A DNA stretch of 64,000 bases, taken from Alphaproteobacteria bacterium (GTDB lineage Bacteria > Pseudomonadota > Alphaproteobacteria > SMXS01). The stretch lies in NCBI GenBank assembly GCA_016124315.1, contig WGNW01000020.1:1-64000 (forward strand), given 5' to 3'. Each line of letters starts with the position of its first letter. Within the stretch, counting starts at the first letter, position 1. The position numbers and the translations under genes are program-made. Of the stretch, positions 1 through 11,748 are shown piece after piece. Below the pieces are notes generated by a model, which made no database searches, had not been told where the DNA came from, and was given only the letters and a program-made list of their open reading frames with translations.

Positions 1-1338
<1,338 letters not shown>

Positions 1339-1346
1339 GGCGCCCG

Positions 1347-1892
1347 ATGAGACGAGCCATTGCCCATTTTCCGGCCGGCATGTGGCCGACCGCCCGGTCC
1401 ACGGAGACGGTCACCCTGGACTACGATGCCCGCCACCGGCGCCGCATGCTGCTGGTCACGGACGGCGGCGGCGAGGTGCTGCTCGACCTTGAGCGGGCGG
1501 TCGCCATGGCCGACGGCGACGGCCTGCGGCTCGACGACGGCGGCTGGCTGATGGTCGCCGCGGCGGCCGAGCAGGTGGTCGAAATCTGGTGCGCGTCGCC
1601 CCTGGAACTGGCGAGAGTCGCCTGGCATCTGGGCAACCGCCACGTGCCGACGGAGTTGCATCCCGCGTCCATCCTCATCCGCCCGGACGGGGTGCTGGAG
1701 GACATGGTCCGCGCACTGGGCGCCGAGACCAGCTACGAGGAACGGCCATTCCAGCCGGAAGGCGGCGCCTATGGCCGGCCGGCCACGCAAGATCATCGCC
1801 ACGACCACGATCACCCCCCTGGCCACGATCATCGCCATGAGAACGATCATGGTCATCGCCATCATCCGGTGGCGCACGACCATGAGCACTGA
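1347..1892 (+). CDS. ureE: Urease accessory protein UreE with His-rich C-terminal tail
   Basis: Position between ureC and ureF; C-terminal [32 protein letters not shown] nickel-binding tail. Confidence 0.9.
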   Translation: MRRAIAHFPAGMWPTARSTETVTLDYDARHRRRMLLVTDGGGEVLLDLERAVAMADGDGLRLDDGGWLMVAAAAEQVVEIWCASPLELARVAWHLGNRHVPTELHPASILIRPDGVLEDMVRALGAETSYEERPFQPEGGAYGRPATQDHRHDHDHPPGHDHRHENDHGHRHHPVAHDHEH

Positions 1893-2577
1893 CGCCCTCC
1901 ATCTCCTGCGCCTTCAGGCGTGGCTGTCGCCGGCCTTTCCCGTCGGCGGCTTCAGCTACTCGCACGGGCTGGAGCAGGCCGTGGAGCTGGGCTGGGTGAG
2001 TGGCCGCGAGAGCCTGCTCGACTGGCTGGAGACGGATTTGCGCCACGGGGCGGGGCGGTCCGACGCCATCCTGCTGGCCTGGAGCCACCGTGCGGCGTCC
2101 GAACGCGATGCGGAGGCCCTGCTGGACATCGCCGAACTGGCTGCGGCGCTGCGCGGAACCAGTGAGCTGGCGCTGGAGTCGACCGCCCAGGGCACGTCCT
2201 TCCTCGCCACCGTCCGTCAGGCGTGGCCGCATCCGGAACTGGAGGCGTTGGCCGGCCGGCTGGCGGAGATGGGAATCCAGGCAGCCTATCCGGTGGTCGT
2301 CGGCGCCGCCTGCGCGGTTCACGGTGTGCCGCTGGCCCCGGCGCTGCGCTTTGTCCTCCATGCCGTCGTCGCCAACTACGTCGCGGCGTCGCTTCGGCTG
2401 CTGCGCCTCGGCCAGACCGACGGCCAGCGGATCATAGCGGCGCTGGAGGATGCGGTCGTCGAGACCGCCGCCGAGGCGCTCACCGCCGGGCTGGACGACG
2501 TCGGCTCCGCGTCACTCTCCGTGGACGTCGCGTCCATGCGGCACGAAACCCAGTACAGCAGACTGTTCAGATCATGA
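1882..2577 (+). CDS. ureF: Urease accessory protein UreF
   Basis: [39 protein letters not shown] is a UreF N-terminus; overlaps the ureE end by 11 bp. Confidence 0.93.
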   Translation: MSTDALHLLRLQAWLSPAFPVGGFSYSHGLEQAVELGWVSGRESLLDWLETDLRHGAGRSDAILLAWSHRAASERDAEALLDIAELAAALRGTSELALESTAQGTSFLATVRQAWPHPELEALAGRLAEMGIQAAYPVVVGAACAVHGVPLAPALRFVLHAVVANYVAASLRLLRLGQTDGQRIIAALEDAVVETAAEALTAGLDDVGSASLSVDVASMRHETQYSRLFRS

Positions 2578-2587
2578 GGAGGCGCGC

Positions 2588-3226
2588 ATGACTCATCCCT
2601 ATCGAGGACCGCTGCGGGTCGGCATCGGCGGCCCCGTCGGCGCCGGCAAGACGACGCTGCTGGAGGTCGTCTGCAAGCGCATGCGCGCCCACTACGACCT
2701 TTTCGTCATCACCAACGACATCTACACCAGGGAGGACCAGCTGATCCTCAACCGGGCGCAGGCGCTGCCGGAGGATCGCATCATGGGCGTTGAAACCGGC
2801 GGCTGCCCGCATACGGCCATCCGCGAGGACGCTTCCATCAACCTGGTTGCCATCGACGAGATGACCAGGCGGTTTCCCCGCGCCGAGCTGTGCTTCATCG
2901 AATCCGGCGGCGACAACCTGGCCGCCACCTTCAGCCCGGAGCTGGCCGACCTCACCCTCTACGTCATCGACGTCGCGGGCGGCGAAAAGGTGCCGCGCAA
3001 GGGCGGGCCGGGCATCACCCGATCCGACCTGCTGATCATCAACAAGACCGACCTCGCGCCCCATGTGGGGGCCGACCTGTCGGTGATGGAGGCGGACACG
3101 CGGCGCATGCGCGGCGACCGGCCGTTCGTCTTCACCAATCTGCGCTCGGGCGACGGCGTCCAGGGCGTGATCGATTTCGTCGTCAAGATGGGCGGCCTCG
3201 CGCCGGCGCCCGTCGCCATCGCCTGA
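2588..3226 (+). CDS. ureG: Urease accessory GTPase UreG
   Basis: P-loop [41 protein letters not shown]. Confidence 0.97.
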   Translation: MTHPYRGPLRVGIGGPVGAGKTTLLEVVCKRMRAHYDLFVITNDIYTREDQLILNRAQALPEDRIMGVETGGCPHTAIREDASINLVAIDEMTRRFPRAELCFIESGGDNLAATFSPELADLTLYVIDVAGGEKVPRKGGPGITRSDLLIINKTDLAPHVGADLSVMEADTRRMRGDRPFVFTNLRSGDGVQGVIDFVVKMGGLAPAPVAIA

Positions 3227-3239
3227 CCGGGAGACATCC

Positions 3240-3764
3240 ATGCGCAACCGCCACCCGCTCTTTGCCGCCGCTCTCGCCCTTGCCGTCGTGGCGCCCGTCG
3301 CCGTCCAGGCTCATGTGGTGCCGGGAGACGTCCACTATCACGGCTTCGCCGATGGCCTGATGCATGTCGCGACCGGTCTCGATCACCTGGCGATCGCTGG
3401 GCTGGTCGGCCTGTGGGCGGCGTGGCGCCCCGTCAAGGCGGCGCTCGCCCTGATCGCCCTTTACGGCGGCGGCATCGCGCTCACCGGCATGCTCGGATTT
3501 TCCGGCGAGTTCCTGGCGATGGACGTCCTGGTCGCTGCTCTCGCGGCGGGCGGCGTCGCCGCGGCGCTGTGGCGCGCGCCGCTGCTGGTGGTCGGCACGC
3601 TGATCCTGGCGGCCGCTGGGCTCCAGGGCTTCACCCACGGCATGGCGGCGGCCGCCACCCATGACGGCGCGGGCTTCGTCGCCGGCGTCACCGTGGCGAC
3701 GCTCGCCGTCACGGCGGTGGCGGCCGGGCTGGCGCGCCGGTTCTCGCTGCGCGCCTTCGCCTGA
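3240..3764 (+). CDS. HupE/UreJ family membrane protein (putative nickel permease)
   Basis: Signal peptide, DGLMHVATGLDHLAIAGLVGLWAA motif, several hydrophobic helices, follows ureG. Confidence 0.85.
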   Translation: MRNRHPLFAAALALAVVAPVAVQAHVVPGDVHYHGFADGLMHVATGLDHLAIAGLVGLWAAWRPVKAALALIALYGGGIALTGMLGFSGEFLAMDVLVAALAAGGVAAALWRAPLLVVGTLILAAAGLQGFTHGMAAAATHDGAGFVAGVTVATLAVTAVAAGLARRFSLRAFA

Positions 3765-4012
3765 GCCCGATTGAGCTCCAGGTCTGACTGTCGGCGAACG
3801 GGATCGCCTATTCGCAGAAGCGCGGGCGCCGGCATGGCAGGGCAACGCTCTCCACACCCATCTCTCGAGCCGGTCCGCCATGTACCGATTCTGTCGTCCG
3901 CCGAACGGAGCTGGCGCCGAATGGGGTTGGATCGTCGCCCACCGACTGTCCTTCACCTCCCGCATCGCCTTCAGTTTCTCGGCTTACGCCCTTCGATCCA
4001 GTTGAGCGGCAA

Positions 4013-4921
4013 TCAAGTCCGCGACTGGTCGGAGCCTTCTTCCGCCGGATCAGCCTGGTCCGGCCGCGACAGCAGCGTCGGCGTGTCGGCGTCGGCCATG
4101 TGCAGCACGCGCTGCGGGAAGGGGATGGTAATGCCCGCCGCCTTGAGGTCCCGCTTGCCGAACTGGGTGAGGTCCCAGCGCACGTTCCAGAAGTTCGAGG
4201 TTTGCGCCCAGGCCCGCACTTGCAGAACCACCGCGCTGTCACCGAGGGAGAGCGGGACGACTGCCGGCGGCGGGTCCTTCAGGACGCCCGGATGCTTGGC
4301 CGCGGTCTCGGTGAGCACGCGGCGACCTTCGGCGATGTCGTCCTCGTAGCTGATGCCGAATTCGAGCAGGATGAGGCGGGTCGGATTGCGGCTGTAGTTG
4401 GTGAGCGCGACGTTCCAGAGTTGTGAGTTCGGCACGAACTTGTAGATGCCGTCCCAGGTCCGCAGCTGGGTGTGGAACAGGCTCATCGCTTCCACGGTTC
4501 CGGCGACGTCGCTCGTCTCGATGAAGTTCCCGATCCCGAAGGGACGGAGCCAGAGCAGCATCATGCCCGCGGCGATGTTGCTGAGCGTCCCCTGGAGCGC
4601 CAGACCAATCGCAAGGCCGGCTGCGCCCAGCGCGGCCAGCACCGAGGTCGTCTGCACGCCAAGCTGCCCCAGCGCGGCGACGACGATCAGGATAAGGATC
4701 GCATAGCGGACGACGGTGCCGAGCACCGGCGACAGGCTTTCGTCGATCCTGCCGGATCGATGGGCGAGGGCCTTCACCTCGCGGCTCGCCCAACGGGCGA
4801 TGATCCAGCCGACGATGAGTATGAGGAGCGCCGCAATGAGACGCGGCGCGAAGGTGACTGCCCATGTCCAGAGAGCGGAGGCTACGGCGCCAAGATCCTT
4901 GGGAACTCCCGCGACATTCAA
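4013..4921 (-). CDS. MscS-family mechanosensitive ion channel
   Basis: GLAIGLALQGTLSNIAAGMMLLWLRPFGIGNFIE pore/beta-domain motif. Confidence 0.9.
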   Translation of the reverse strand: MNVAGVPKDLGAVASALWTWAVTFAPRLIAALLILIVGWIIARWASREVKALAHRSGRIDESLSPVLGTVVRYAILILIVVAALGQLGVQTTSVLAALGAAGLAIGLALQGTLSNIAAGMMLLWLRPFGIGNFIETSDVAGTVEAMSLFHTQLRTWDGIYKFVPNSQLWNVALTNYSRNPTRLILLEFGISYEDDIAEGRRVLTETAAKHPGVLKDPPPAVVPLSLGDSAVVLQVRAWAQTSNFWNVRWDLTQFGKRDLKAAGITIPFPQRVLHMADADTPTLLSRPDQADPAEEGSDQSRT

Positions 4922-5001
4922 TATGCATCCTCCCGTTGATTTGCCTCGCTAACGCCGCGCGGAGGGGGTGGTTCCAGCGCCAATTCGTGTCGATGCCCCA
5001 C

Positions 5002-5214
5002 TCATGAAATTTTTTCGTACAGGGATTTGAGCAGGCTGCAAATCCGATCATGCGTCTTGCCCCGGGTCGCGGGATGGAGAACCCGGCTCATCATCATGAG
5101 GGCGAAATCGAACAGAGCTTCCGACGAAATCTCATCCCTGGCCCATAGAAGCGTGATCGGATTTTGATCCACGAGCATGAGCCGTACCAAGAAATCCACG
5201 GACACTGCTTGCAC
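5002..5214 (-). CDS. Small hypothetical protein
   Basis: 70-aa ORF in a lower-GC gap, no overlap with other genes. Confidence 0.3.
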   Translation of the reverse strand: MQAVSVDFLVRLMLVDQNPITLLWARDEISSEALFDFALMMMSRVLHPATRGKTHDRICSLLKSLYEKIS

Positions 5215-5331
5215 GGCATCGTCACTTCCGCATCATGGAAGGTGTTACCCTTGTGTCCGGTACGTTCCGCCGCTTATCGCTTCGCGGGCGGATGGTGATA
5301 CCGTTGCGCGGCTGGAGAAGGAGAGGAAAGC

Positions 5332-5949
5332 ATGGTGAAGCTGTTCTACTTCCCGGGCGCCTGCTCGCTGGCGTCGCAGATCGGCCTCGAGGAGGCCGGC
5401 TTGGGCTACGACCTGGAGTTCGTCGACCTGGCGGCCGACCGCACGGCGTATCGGAAGATCAACCCGACCGGCAAGGTGCCCGCGCTGCTGGTGGGCGAGG
5501 AACTGGTCACGGAGAATGTCGCCATTCTCACCTGGGCGGCGCGCCAGGCTCCGGCGAAGCGCCTGCTGCCCGAGGAGACGATGGCACAGGTCCGCGCCTA
5601 CTCCTTCCTGGCCTGGTGCAGCAATACGGCGCACATCGCCCGCCGCCAGTACCGCGCCCCCGTGCGCTTCACGCCCGACAGGTCCGCCCATGAAGCGCTG
5701 CAGGCGGCCGGCAAGGAGGCGTTCTGGAATGCCCTGCGGCAGATCGACGAGCGGATCGGCGACAAGCCGTGGATCGGCGGCGCCGACTATTCCGTCTGCG
5801 ACTGCTACGCCATCGTGTTCTACGACTGGGCGGTGCGCGACGGGCATGACGTCGGCAAGCTTCCGGCCTACAGCCGGGTCGTCGGCGAGATGACGAAGCG
5901 GCCGGCGGTGCGCAGGGCCCTCGAAACCCACAAGAGTCCGCTGCTGTAG
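5332..5949 (+). CDS. Glutathione S-transferase family protein
   Basis: MVKLFYFPGACSLASQIGLEEAG and NPTGKVPALLVGEELVTENVAIL thioredoxin-fold GST motifs. Confidence 0.9.
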   Translation: MVKLFYFPGACSLASQIGLEEAGLGYDLEFVDLAADRTAYRKINPTGKVPALLVGEELVTENVAILTWAARQAPAKRLLPEETMAQVRAYSFLAWCSNTAHIARRQYRAPVRFTPDRSAHEALQAAGKEAFWNALRQIDERIGDKPWIGGADYSVCDCYAIVFYDWAVRDGHDVGKLPAYSRVVGEMTKRPAVRRALETHKSPLL

Positions 5950-6146
5950 GCCGTGTGCAGGGGCGCGGGGCCGTGCGGCCGCCGGGCGCTCGGTCTGCGC
6001 CCCGCCCGCATCTCGGGGCTCGCGCGTGTGGGACCTCGCGGCCCGGCGGCAACCGTTGAATTGACTTGCCCGGACAGCCTTCGTAAATGCTGCGTGCGGA
6101 GGCTGCCCGGAGCGGGCCGCCGATGGGGCAGCTTGGAGGTCCGGTC

Positions 6147-6824
6147 ATGCAGTACGACGACGTTGTCTTGGGGCGCCGGAGCATCCGCGGCTACAAGCCC
6201 GTTCCGGTCCCTCGGGCGCTGATCCGGGAGGTGATCGAACTGGCGATGCGCGCGCCGTCCTCCCTCAATACCCAGCCCTGGAATTTCTACGTGGTATCCG
6301 GCAAGCCGCTCGACCGCATTCGCACCGGAAACACCGAGAGAATCCTCGCGGGCGTGCCGGAATCGAGGGAAGTCCGTCGCCACGGCGGATACGAGGGCGT
6401 GCACCGGGACCGGCAGATCGAAATCGCCAAGCAGCTCTTCGCCGCCATGGGCATCGAGCGGCACGACAAGGAAAGGCGGCAGGACTGGGTGCTGCGGGGC
6501 TTTCGTCAGTTCGATGCCCCCGTGTCGGTCGTCGTCACCTACGACCGGTCCATCCACGGCGGCGACATCGGGCCCTTCGACTGCGGAGCGGTGACGAACG
6601 CGCTGGTCAACGCCGCCTGGTCCCGTGGCCTTGGGTGCGTGATCAACAGCCAGGGAATCATGCAGTCTCCCGTGGTGCGCGAGCATGCCGGGATACCCGA
6701 CGACCAGGTCATCATGATCTGCGTCGCCATGGGCTATCCCGACGACGGTTTTCCGGCGAATGCGGTGGTTTCCCGCCGCAAGTCGGTCGACGAGGCCGCC
6801 GTCTTCGTCGGCTTCGACGACTGA
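6147..6824 (+). CDS. Nitroreductase family protein
   Basis: RRSIRGYKPVPVPRALIREVIELAMRAPSSLNTQPWNFYVV; C-terminal GYPDDGFPANAVVSRRKSVDE. Confidence 0.9.
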   Translation: MQYDDVVLGRRSIRGYKPVPVPRALIREVIELAMRAPSSLNTQPWNFYVVSGKPLDRIRTGNTERILAGVPESREVRRHGGYEGVHRDRQIEIAKQLFAAMGIERHDKERRQDWVLRGFRQFDAPVSVVVTYDRSIHGGDIGPFDCGAVTNALVNAAWSRGLGCVINSQGIMQSPVVREHAGIPDDQVIMICVAMGYPDDGFPANAVVSRRKSVDEAAVFVGFDD

Positions 6825-6863
6825 CGGACGCCGGTCTCCGCCGGACGGTCGACCGCAGGCGGT

Positions 6864-8765
6864 CTACTCGACCTCGAAGGCCAGCAGCACGTTGCCGTCC
6901 ATGGCGCCGACGAAGCCGTATCCGGAGTTCATGAACAGCATTCCCTTATAGGCGATGGGCGCCGTGCCGCCGCCCATGGAGCCGCCCCGAGCCTTCGCGC
7001 CGTTCACGGTGTGGAAATCGCGTGCGGTGTCGAAGTCCCAGAGCACCTTGCCGGTGGCGCTGTCGTAGGCGCGCAGGTGACCGTCGATGGATCCGGCCAG
7101 CACCAGTTCGGGCGTCGCCGTGATCGCCCCGCCATAACCGGGATTGCAGAACGGCTTGCCGTTGCAGACATTGGCCGACGGCGCCTTCCATAGATATTTG
7201 CCGGTGCGGATGTCGAGGGCGTAGAGCCCCGGGCGCGGCGGTCCGTCGTAGGTGCGGCCGTCGGGCACGTCGCTGACCGGGACATAGAGGGCATCCCCCC
7301 AGGCGGCCATGCCGAAATGAATGCCGGCGACCACGCCGCCGCGGCCCACCTGGGTCTTCCAGGCGAGCTTGCCGGTCTCGGCATCCACCGCCCAGGCGAT
7401 GCCGGACTTCTGCCCTGCCAGCACGTAGTCCCGCCCGTTGCTCGCCCGCGCCAGGATGGTGCCGGCGCCGAAATCGTAGTCCGGGCCGTCCTCCCCCGGG
7501 CAGTTGGTCTTGTCGAGACTGTCGCAGGCACCGTTCCAGGCGTCCTTTTCCTGCGCCTGGAAGACCCACAACATCTTGCCGGTCTTGATGTCGAAGGCGA
7601 CGAGGGCGTCGCTGGTGGCGGTGGTCGGCGAGGAATAGTTGTCGCCGGTGGCGATGTAGAGCCGGCCCCGTTCGGCGTCGACCGCAGGCGTGTTCCACAG
7701 GGCGACGCCCGAGGGCCCGAACAGCCGGGTCCCCGCCTTGTTGACCCCTTGCGGCTTCGGCGGCTCGGTCATGTAGGTCTGCCACACCTTGGCGCCGGTG
7801 CGCGCGTCGTAGGCGACGAGCGAGCCGCGGAAGACGCAACATTCATAGGTCGGGTCCGAGGCCCGGCCTTCCTCGAGCGAAGATACCGGCACGTAGAGCC
7901 GCCCGTCGTACAGCACCGGTGCGGCGGTGATCGTGGCATTGGGATGGGCGTCGGGCTTGCGCTGCCACACCGGCTTGCCGCTGAGCGCATCGACGGCGTA
8001 GACGTTGCCGATCAGGTCGCCGAAATAGAGCAGCGGCCTTGCCGTGCGATCACCGGCCTTCCAGGGCGATACGACGATGCCGGTGCGCACTTCGGCGCCG
8101 GCATGGAAGGTCCAGCGGGCGCAACCGGTCTTGCGGTCGAGCGCGAACACGGTGCCGTCCTGGCTGCCGACGAACACCGCGCCGCCGGCGAGTGTGGGCT
8201 GCGAGCGGGCGCGGATGGCGTTGGGGAAGCTCAGCGCCCATTTCAGCTTCAGCTTCCCCACGTTGGCGCGGTCGAGGCCGGCCACGTCGCTGGGAATGGC
8301 GTGGTCGTTGCGGGGTGTGAGGCCCCAGCCGCTGAACGGCGGCGGTTCGTCGAAGTCGAACGGGGAGGCCCCGGCGGCGCACATCATCGGCGGCACCGGC
8401 CGGGTCCCCATGGGACGTTTCGCGAGGAACTGGGCGACGTCGCGCCGGTCAGCCGCCGACAGCGCCGCACCCTGCGGCCGCATGATGCCTTCGGTGAGCG
8501 CGCGGTGGATGGATTCCGGCGTCATCAGCGCCAGCATGCTCTTCTGCGGCGCCCGGTTCAGGCCCTTGTCGTGGCAGGAGGCGCAGTGCGCCTTGTAAAC
8601 GGCGCCGCCGCGCGCGACCACGCTAGGGTCGAGCCCGTATTGCGCGGGCTTGTAGGCATCCTTGTAGGCCTTCTGCGCTGGCGCCGCGTGCGCCGCGACG
8701 GTCAGTGCCAGCCATGCCAGGCCGACCAGCGCCAGCGCCGGCCTGTACCGGACGATTCCTCCCAT
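6864..8765 (-). CDS. Cytochrome c / PQQ beta-propeller dehydrogenase (polyvinyl-alcohol-dehydrogenase-like)
   Basis: Signal peptide, heme site CASCH, PQQ-like repeats (VFALDRKTGCARWTFHAGAEVRTG, VYAVDALSGKPVW); paralogue of 24625..26487. Confidence 0.82.
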   Translation of the reverse strand: MGGIVRYRPALALVGLAWLALTVAAHAAPAQKAYKDAYKPAQYGLDPSVVARGGAVYKAHCASCHDKGLNRAPQKSMLALMTPESIHRALTEGIMRPQGAALSAADRRDVAQFLAKRPMGTRPVPPMMCAAGASPFDFDEPPPFSGWGLTPRNDHAIPSDVAGLDRANVGKLKLKWALSFPNAIRARSQPTLAGGAVFVGSQDGTVFALDRKTGCARWTFHAGAEVRTGIVVSPWKAGDRTARPLLYFGDLIGNVYAVDALSGKPVWQRKPDAHPNATITAAPVLYDGRLYVPVSSLEEGRASDPTYECCVFRGSLVAYDARTGAKVWQTYMTEPPKPQGVNKAGTRLFGPSGVALWNTPAVDAERGRLYIATGDNYSSPTTATSDALVAFDIKTGKMLWVFQAQEKDAWNGACDSLDKTNCPGEDGPDYDFGAGTILARASNGRDYVLAGQKSGIAWAVDAETGKLAWKTQVGRGGVVAGIHFGMAAWGDALYVPVSDVPDGRTYDGPPRPGLYALDIRTGKYLWKAPSANVCNGKPFCNPGYGGAITATPELVLAGSIDGHLRAYDSATGKVLWDFDTARDFHTVNGAKARGGSMGGGTAPIAYKGMLFMNSGYGFVGAMDGNVLLAFEVE

Positions 8766-9041
8766 GCTTTCTCCCCCGCGAGTCCACCCTGCCGATGGGA
8801 CACGCTACACGTTCCCGCCGCGGAAGTCGCTGCGTGGAGAGTGTTCGATCCCGGTCTCGGCGCGGCCCAAGGCGCCTCCAGCGTCACCATCATACCGCGC
8901 CAGCACATAAAACTACCAGCAAGGCTGCTTGATTGTTTTGTAGCCCGCTCCTAACTTCTAGTCCGTGGGGTTTCCATAACGTCCTGGCGAGCTTCCGGAA
9001 AACACCGGAAACGCCGCATGCCTTGGGGAGGGTTTTCGACG

Positions 9042-11486
9042 ATGAGAATCGAATGGATTCGGGCTGTCGGCCCGAAGAGGTCGTCTTGGCGCTTGATCAT
9101 GTTGGCCGGCACCGTGTTCGCCGTATCGGCGTCGCAAGCCGGCCTGGCGTTCGCCGATGCTCCTGAAACGATCACGGTCACGGCGCGAAAGCGCGTCGAG
9201 AGCATTCAGAAGGTTCCCGTCGCAATCCAGGCGTTTACCGGGAAGGACGTGGAATCGTCCCGGGCGATCGATCTGACGAAGATCGCCGAGATGGCCACCC
9301 AGGTGATCATCTTTCCCGCGTCGTCGGGATCGGGCGCCAGCTTCAACATCCGCGGCATCGGCTCCTCCTCGGGCGACCCGGGCATCGATTCCAGCGTCAC
9401 GCTCGACATCGACGGCATGATGATCAACCGCGGCGACGCGGTTCGCGCCGGCCAGTTCGATCTCGCGAACGTCCAGATCCTGAAAGGGCCGCAGGCGCTG
9501 TTCTTCGGCAAGAACAGCCCGGCCGGCGTCATATCGCTGCAGAGCGCCGATCCCGGCCCCGAATGGGAATACATCGCCCGCCTGTCCTACGAGGTCGTGG
9601 GGCAGGAAGTGCTGGGCGAAGCCATCGCGTCGGGCCCGATCAACGACAAGGTGGGGATCCGTATCGCCTATCGCGGCAGGACGTCCAACGGCTGGCTGAA
9701 GAACAACTCCCAGCCGATCAGCGATCAGGCGCCCTACATCGCCGGCTATCCTTACGACGCCGAGCCCTACGCATTCCCAGGCGCGACGGACAAGAAGCTG
9801 GGCGCGCAGGACGAGCACATCGCGCGTCTGACCCTCAAGCTCAATCCCACGGACAGGTTCGAGGCCAAGCTGAAGGTCCTCGGCGACCTCTACAAGGACA
9901 ACGGCGCGCAGGTGAACGAGAACATCCACTGCTCGGGCGCCCTGCCGCAGACGACGGGCGTGCTGAGCCAGATCACGCTCGTCGACCCGTATGGCGACTG
10001 CAAGGTCAACGGCGTTACCTCCGAAGGCTCCATGCCCAAGGAGATCTGGCAGCACTATCCCGGCGCGGCCAAGCACGAGGGGGCGCCCTACGAGTTCGTC
10101 GACACGCTGCTGACCACCCTGGCGATGAACTACACCCTCGACAACTTCACCATCTCGTCGCAGACCGGCGTGCACTACTACCGCTACGCCCGGTTCGATA
10201 ATTTCGACGGCACCACCTTCGATCAGTTCCTCGGCTACCAGACGGAGCACCAGACCACGGTCAGCCAGGAGCTCCGCGTTCTCAGCACCTTCGACTTCCC
10301 GTTGAACTTCATGCTGGGTGCGTTCTACGAGAACGCCCGCCGGACCGACGGCAATTCGGGCAAGATCGCCTCGGTGGGTGCGGCCGTCGACGCGAACGGC
10401 GTGATCCACTCCGAGAACTGGTCGGGCCTCGCCCATGTCCGCGAGAAGACCTATTCGATCTTCGGTCAGGCGATCTGGAAGATCGTGCCGGATCTCGAAC
10501 TGGCCGGCGGCGCCCGCTGGACCAAGGTGCAGCAATCCGCCGACCAGCAGAACACCTTCGTCAACCCCTACATGCAGAACTTCTTCCTGTCGCCGACATC
10601 GCCGTTCCTGCTACCGGCGGGGGTCGTGCTGGACAGCACCTCCAACGGCAACAACGTGTCGCCGGAAGTGACGCTGACCTGGACGCCGACGGATGAATTC
10701 ACCCTCTACGGCGCCTACAAGACGGGCTACAAGGCGGGCGGCTTCTCCACCAACACGGTCATCGTCGCCTCGGCCACCGGCCAGTCGCTCACCTTCGGCC
10801 CGGAAACCTCGCGGGGCTTCGAGGTCGGCGCGAAATCGAGCCTCATGGGGGGACGCCTGCGGACCGACCTGACCCTGTACCGCTACGTCTTCAAGAACCT
10901 GCAGGTCAGCGCCTTCGACTCCGCCACCACGTCGTTCCAGATCCGCAACGCCGCGTCCGCAAGGACCGAGGGCGTCGAATTCGACGCCGACTGGCTGGTC
11001 ACCGACGACCTGACCCTGAAGGGCGGGATCGGCTACAACCACGCGCGCTACACCAGCTTCCCCGCCGCGCCGTGCTTCGCCGGGCAGACCACCGGGCAGG
11101 GCTGCGTCGGCGGCGTGCAGGATCTCAAGGGCAAGCCGCTCGTCTTCGCGCCGGACTGGTCGATCAACGCCGGCTTCAACTATGACACGCCGGTCGCGGA
11201 CGGCTGGAAGCTGGGCTTTACCGGCGACGTGGTCTATTCGAGCACCTACCAGACCAGCCTGGCCGACGACGCCCGGGCGGAACAGCCCTCCTACGCCAAG
11301 GTCAATGCCAGCGTTCGGCTCCACTCGGATGACGACAAGTACGAGTTCGCGGTGATCGGCCGCAATCTCACCGACAAGTACATCATCGCCGGGTCCGCGG
11401 ACAAACCGGGCGGCGCGCCCGGCGACATCTTCGCCAACATCATCCGCGGCCGCGAAGTCATCCTGGAGGCCACCTACCACTACTGA
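9042..11486 (+). CDS. TonB-dependent receptor
   Basis: ETITVTARKRVESIQKVPVAIQAFTGKDVE plug, LKGPQALFFGKNSPAGVI, C-terminal beta-strand VILEATYHY. Confidence 0.92.
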   Translation: MRIEWIRAVGPKRSSWRLIMLAGTVFAVSASQAGLAFADAPETITVTARKRVESIQKVPVAIQAFTGKDVESSRAIDLTKIAEMATQVIIFPASSGSGASFNIRGIGSSSGDPGIDSSVTLDIDGMMINRGDAVRAGQFDLANVQILKGPQALFFGKNSPAGVISLQSADPGPEWEYIARLSYEVVGQEVLGEAIASGPINDKVGIRIAYRGRTSNGWLKNNSQPISDQAPYIAGYPYDAEPYAFPGATDKKLGAQDEHIARLTLKLNPTDRFEAKLKVLGDLYKDNGAQVNENIHCSGALPQTTGVLSQITLVDPYGDCKVNGVTSEGSMPKEIWQHYPGAAKHEGAPYEFVDTLLTTLAMNYTLDNFTISSQTGVHYYRYARFDNFDGTTFDQFLGYQTEHQTTVSQELRVLSTFDFPLNFMLGAFYENARRTDGNSGKIASVGAAVDANGVIHSENWSGLAHVREKTYSIFGQAIWKIVPDLELAGGARWTKVQQSADQQNTFVNPYMQNFFLSPTSPFLLPAGVVLDSTSNGNNVSPEVTLTWTPTDEFTLYGAYKTGYKAGGFSTNTVIVASATGQSLTFGPETSRGFEVGAKSSLMGGRLRTDLTLYRYVFKNLQVSAFDSATTSFQIRNAASARTEGVEFDADWLVTDDLTLKGGIGYNHARYTSFPAAPCFAGQTTGQGCVGGVQDLKGKPLVFAPDWSINAGFNYDTPVADGWKLGFTGDVVYSSTYQTSLADDARAEQPSYAKVNASVRLHSDDDKYEFAVIGRNLTDKYIIAGSADKPGGAPGDIFANIIRGREVILEATYHY

Positions 11487-11748
11487 CGAGGGGGTGAGGC
11501 CGGGGGCGGTTCGCGCGCCGCCTCCGGCCCTGACCCCGGGGCGCCCGGCGGCCGGACGGATGGGCCGGGCGCCATGCGGCCGGCGCCCCGGACCCGGCAT
11601 CGAACCCGCACCGCCGATCGGGACTGGCCCACGGGCCGCCGCCGGACTACTCTGCCCTTCAGTCGGGGAGACTGCGTTCCCTGTTCGGGAACGGCGAGTG
11701 GATTGTGGACGCGCTCCTGGGGAGCGATCGATCGGGGAAGACGAGCAA

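Noticed and set aside
7317-8954. 545-aa plus-strand ORF inside the first cytochrome c/PQQ gene
   Set aside because: Antisense to a gene with heme and PQQ motifs; no recognisable domain of its own.
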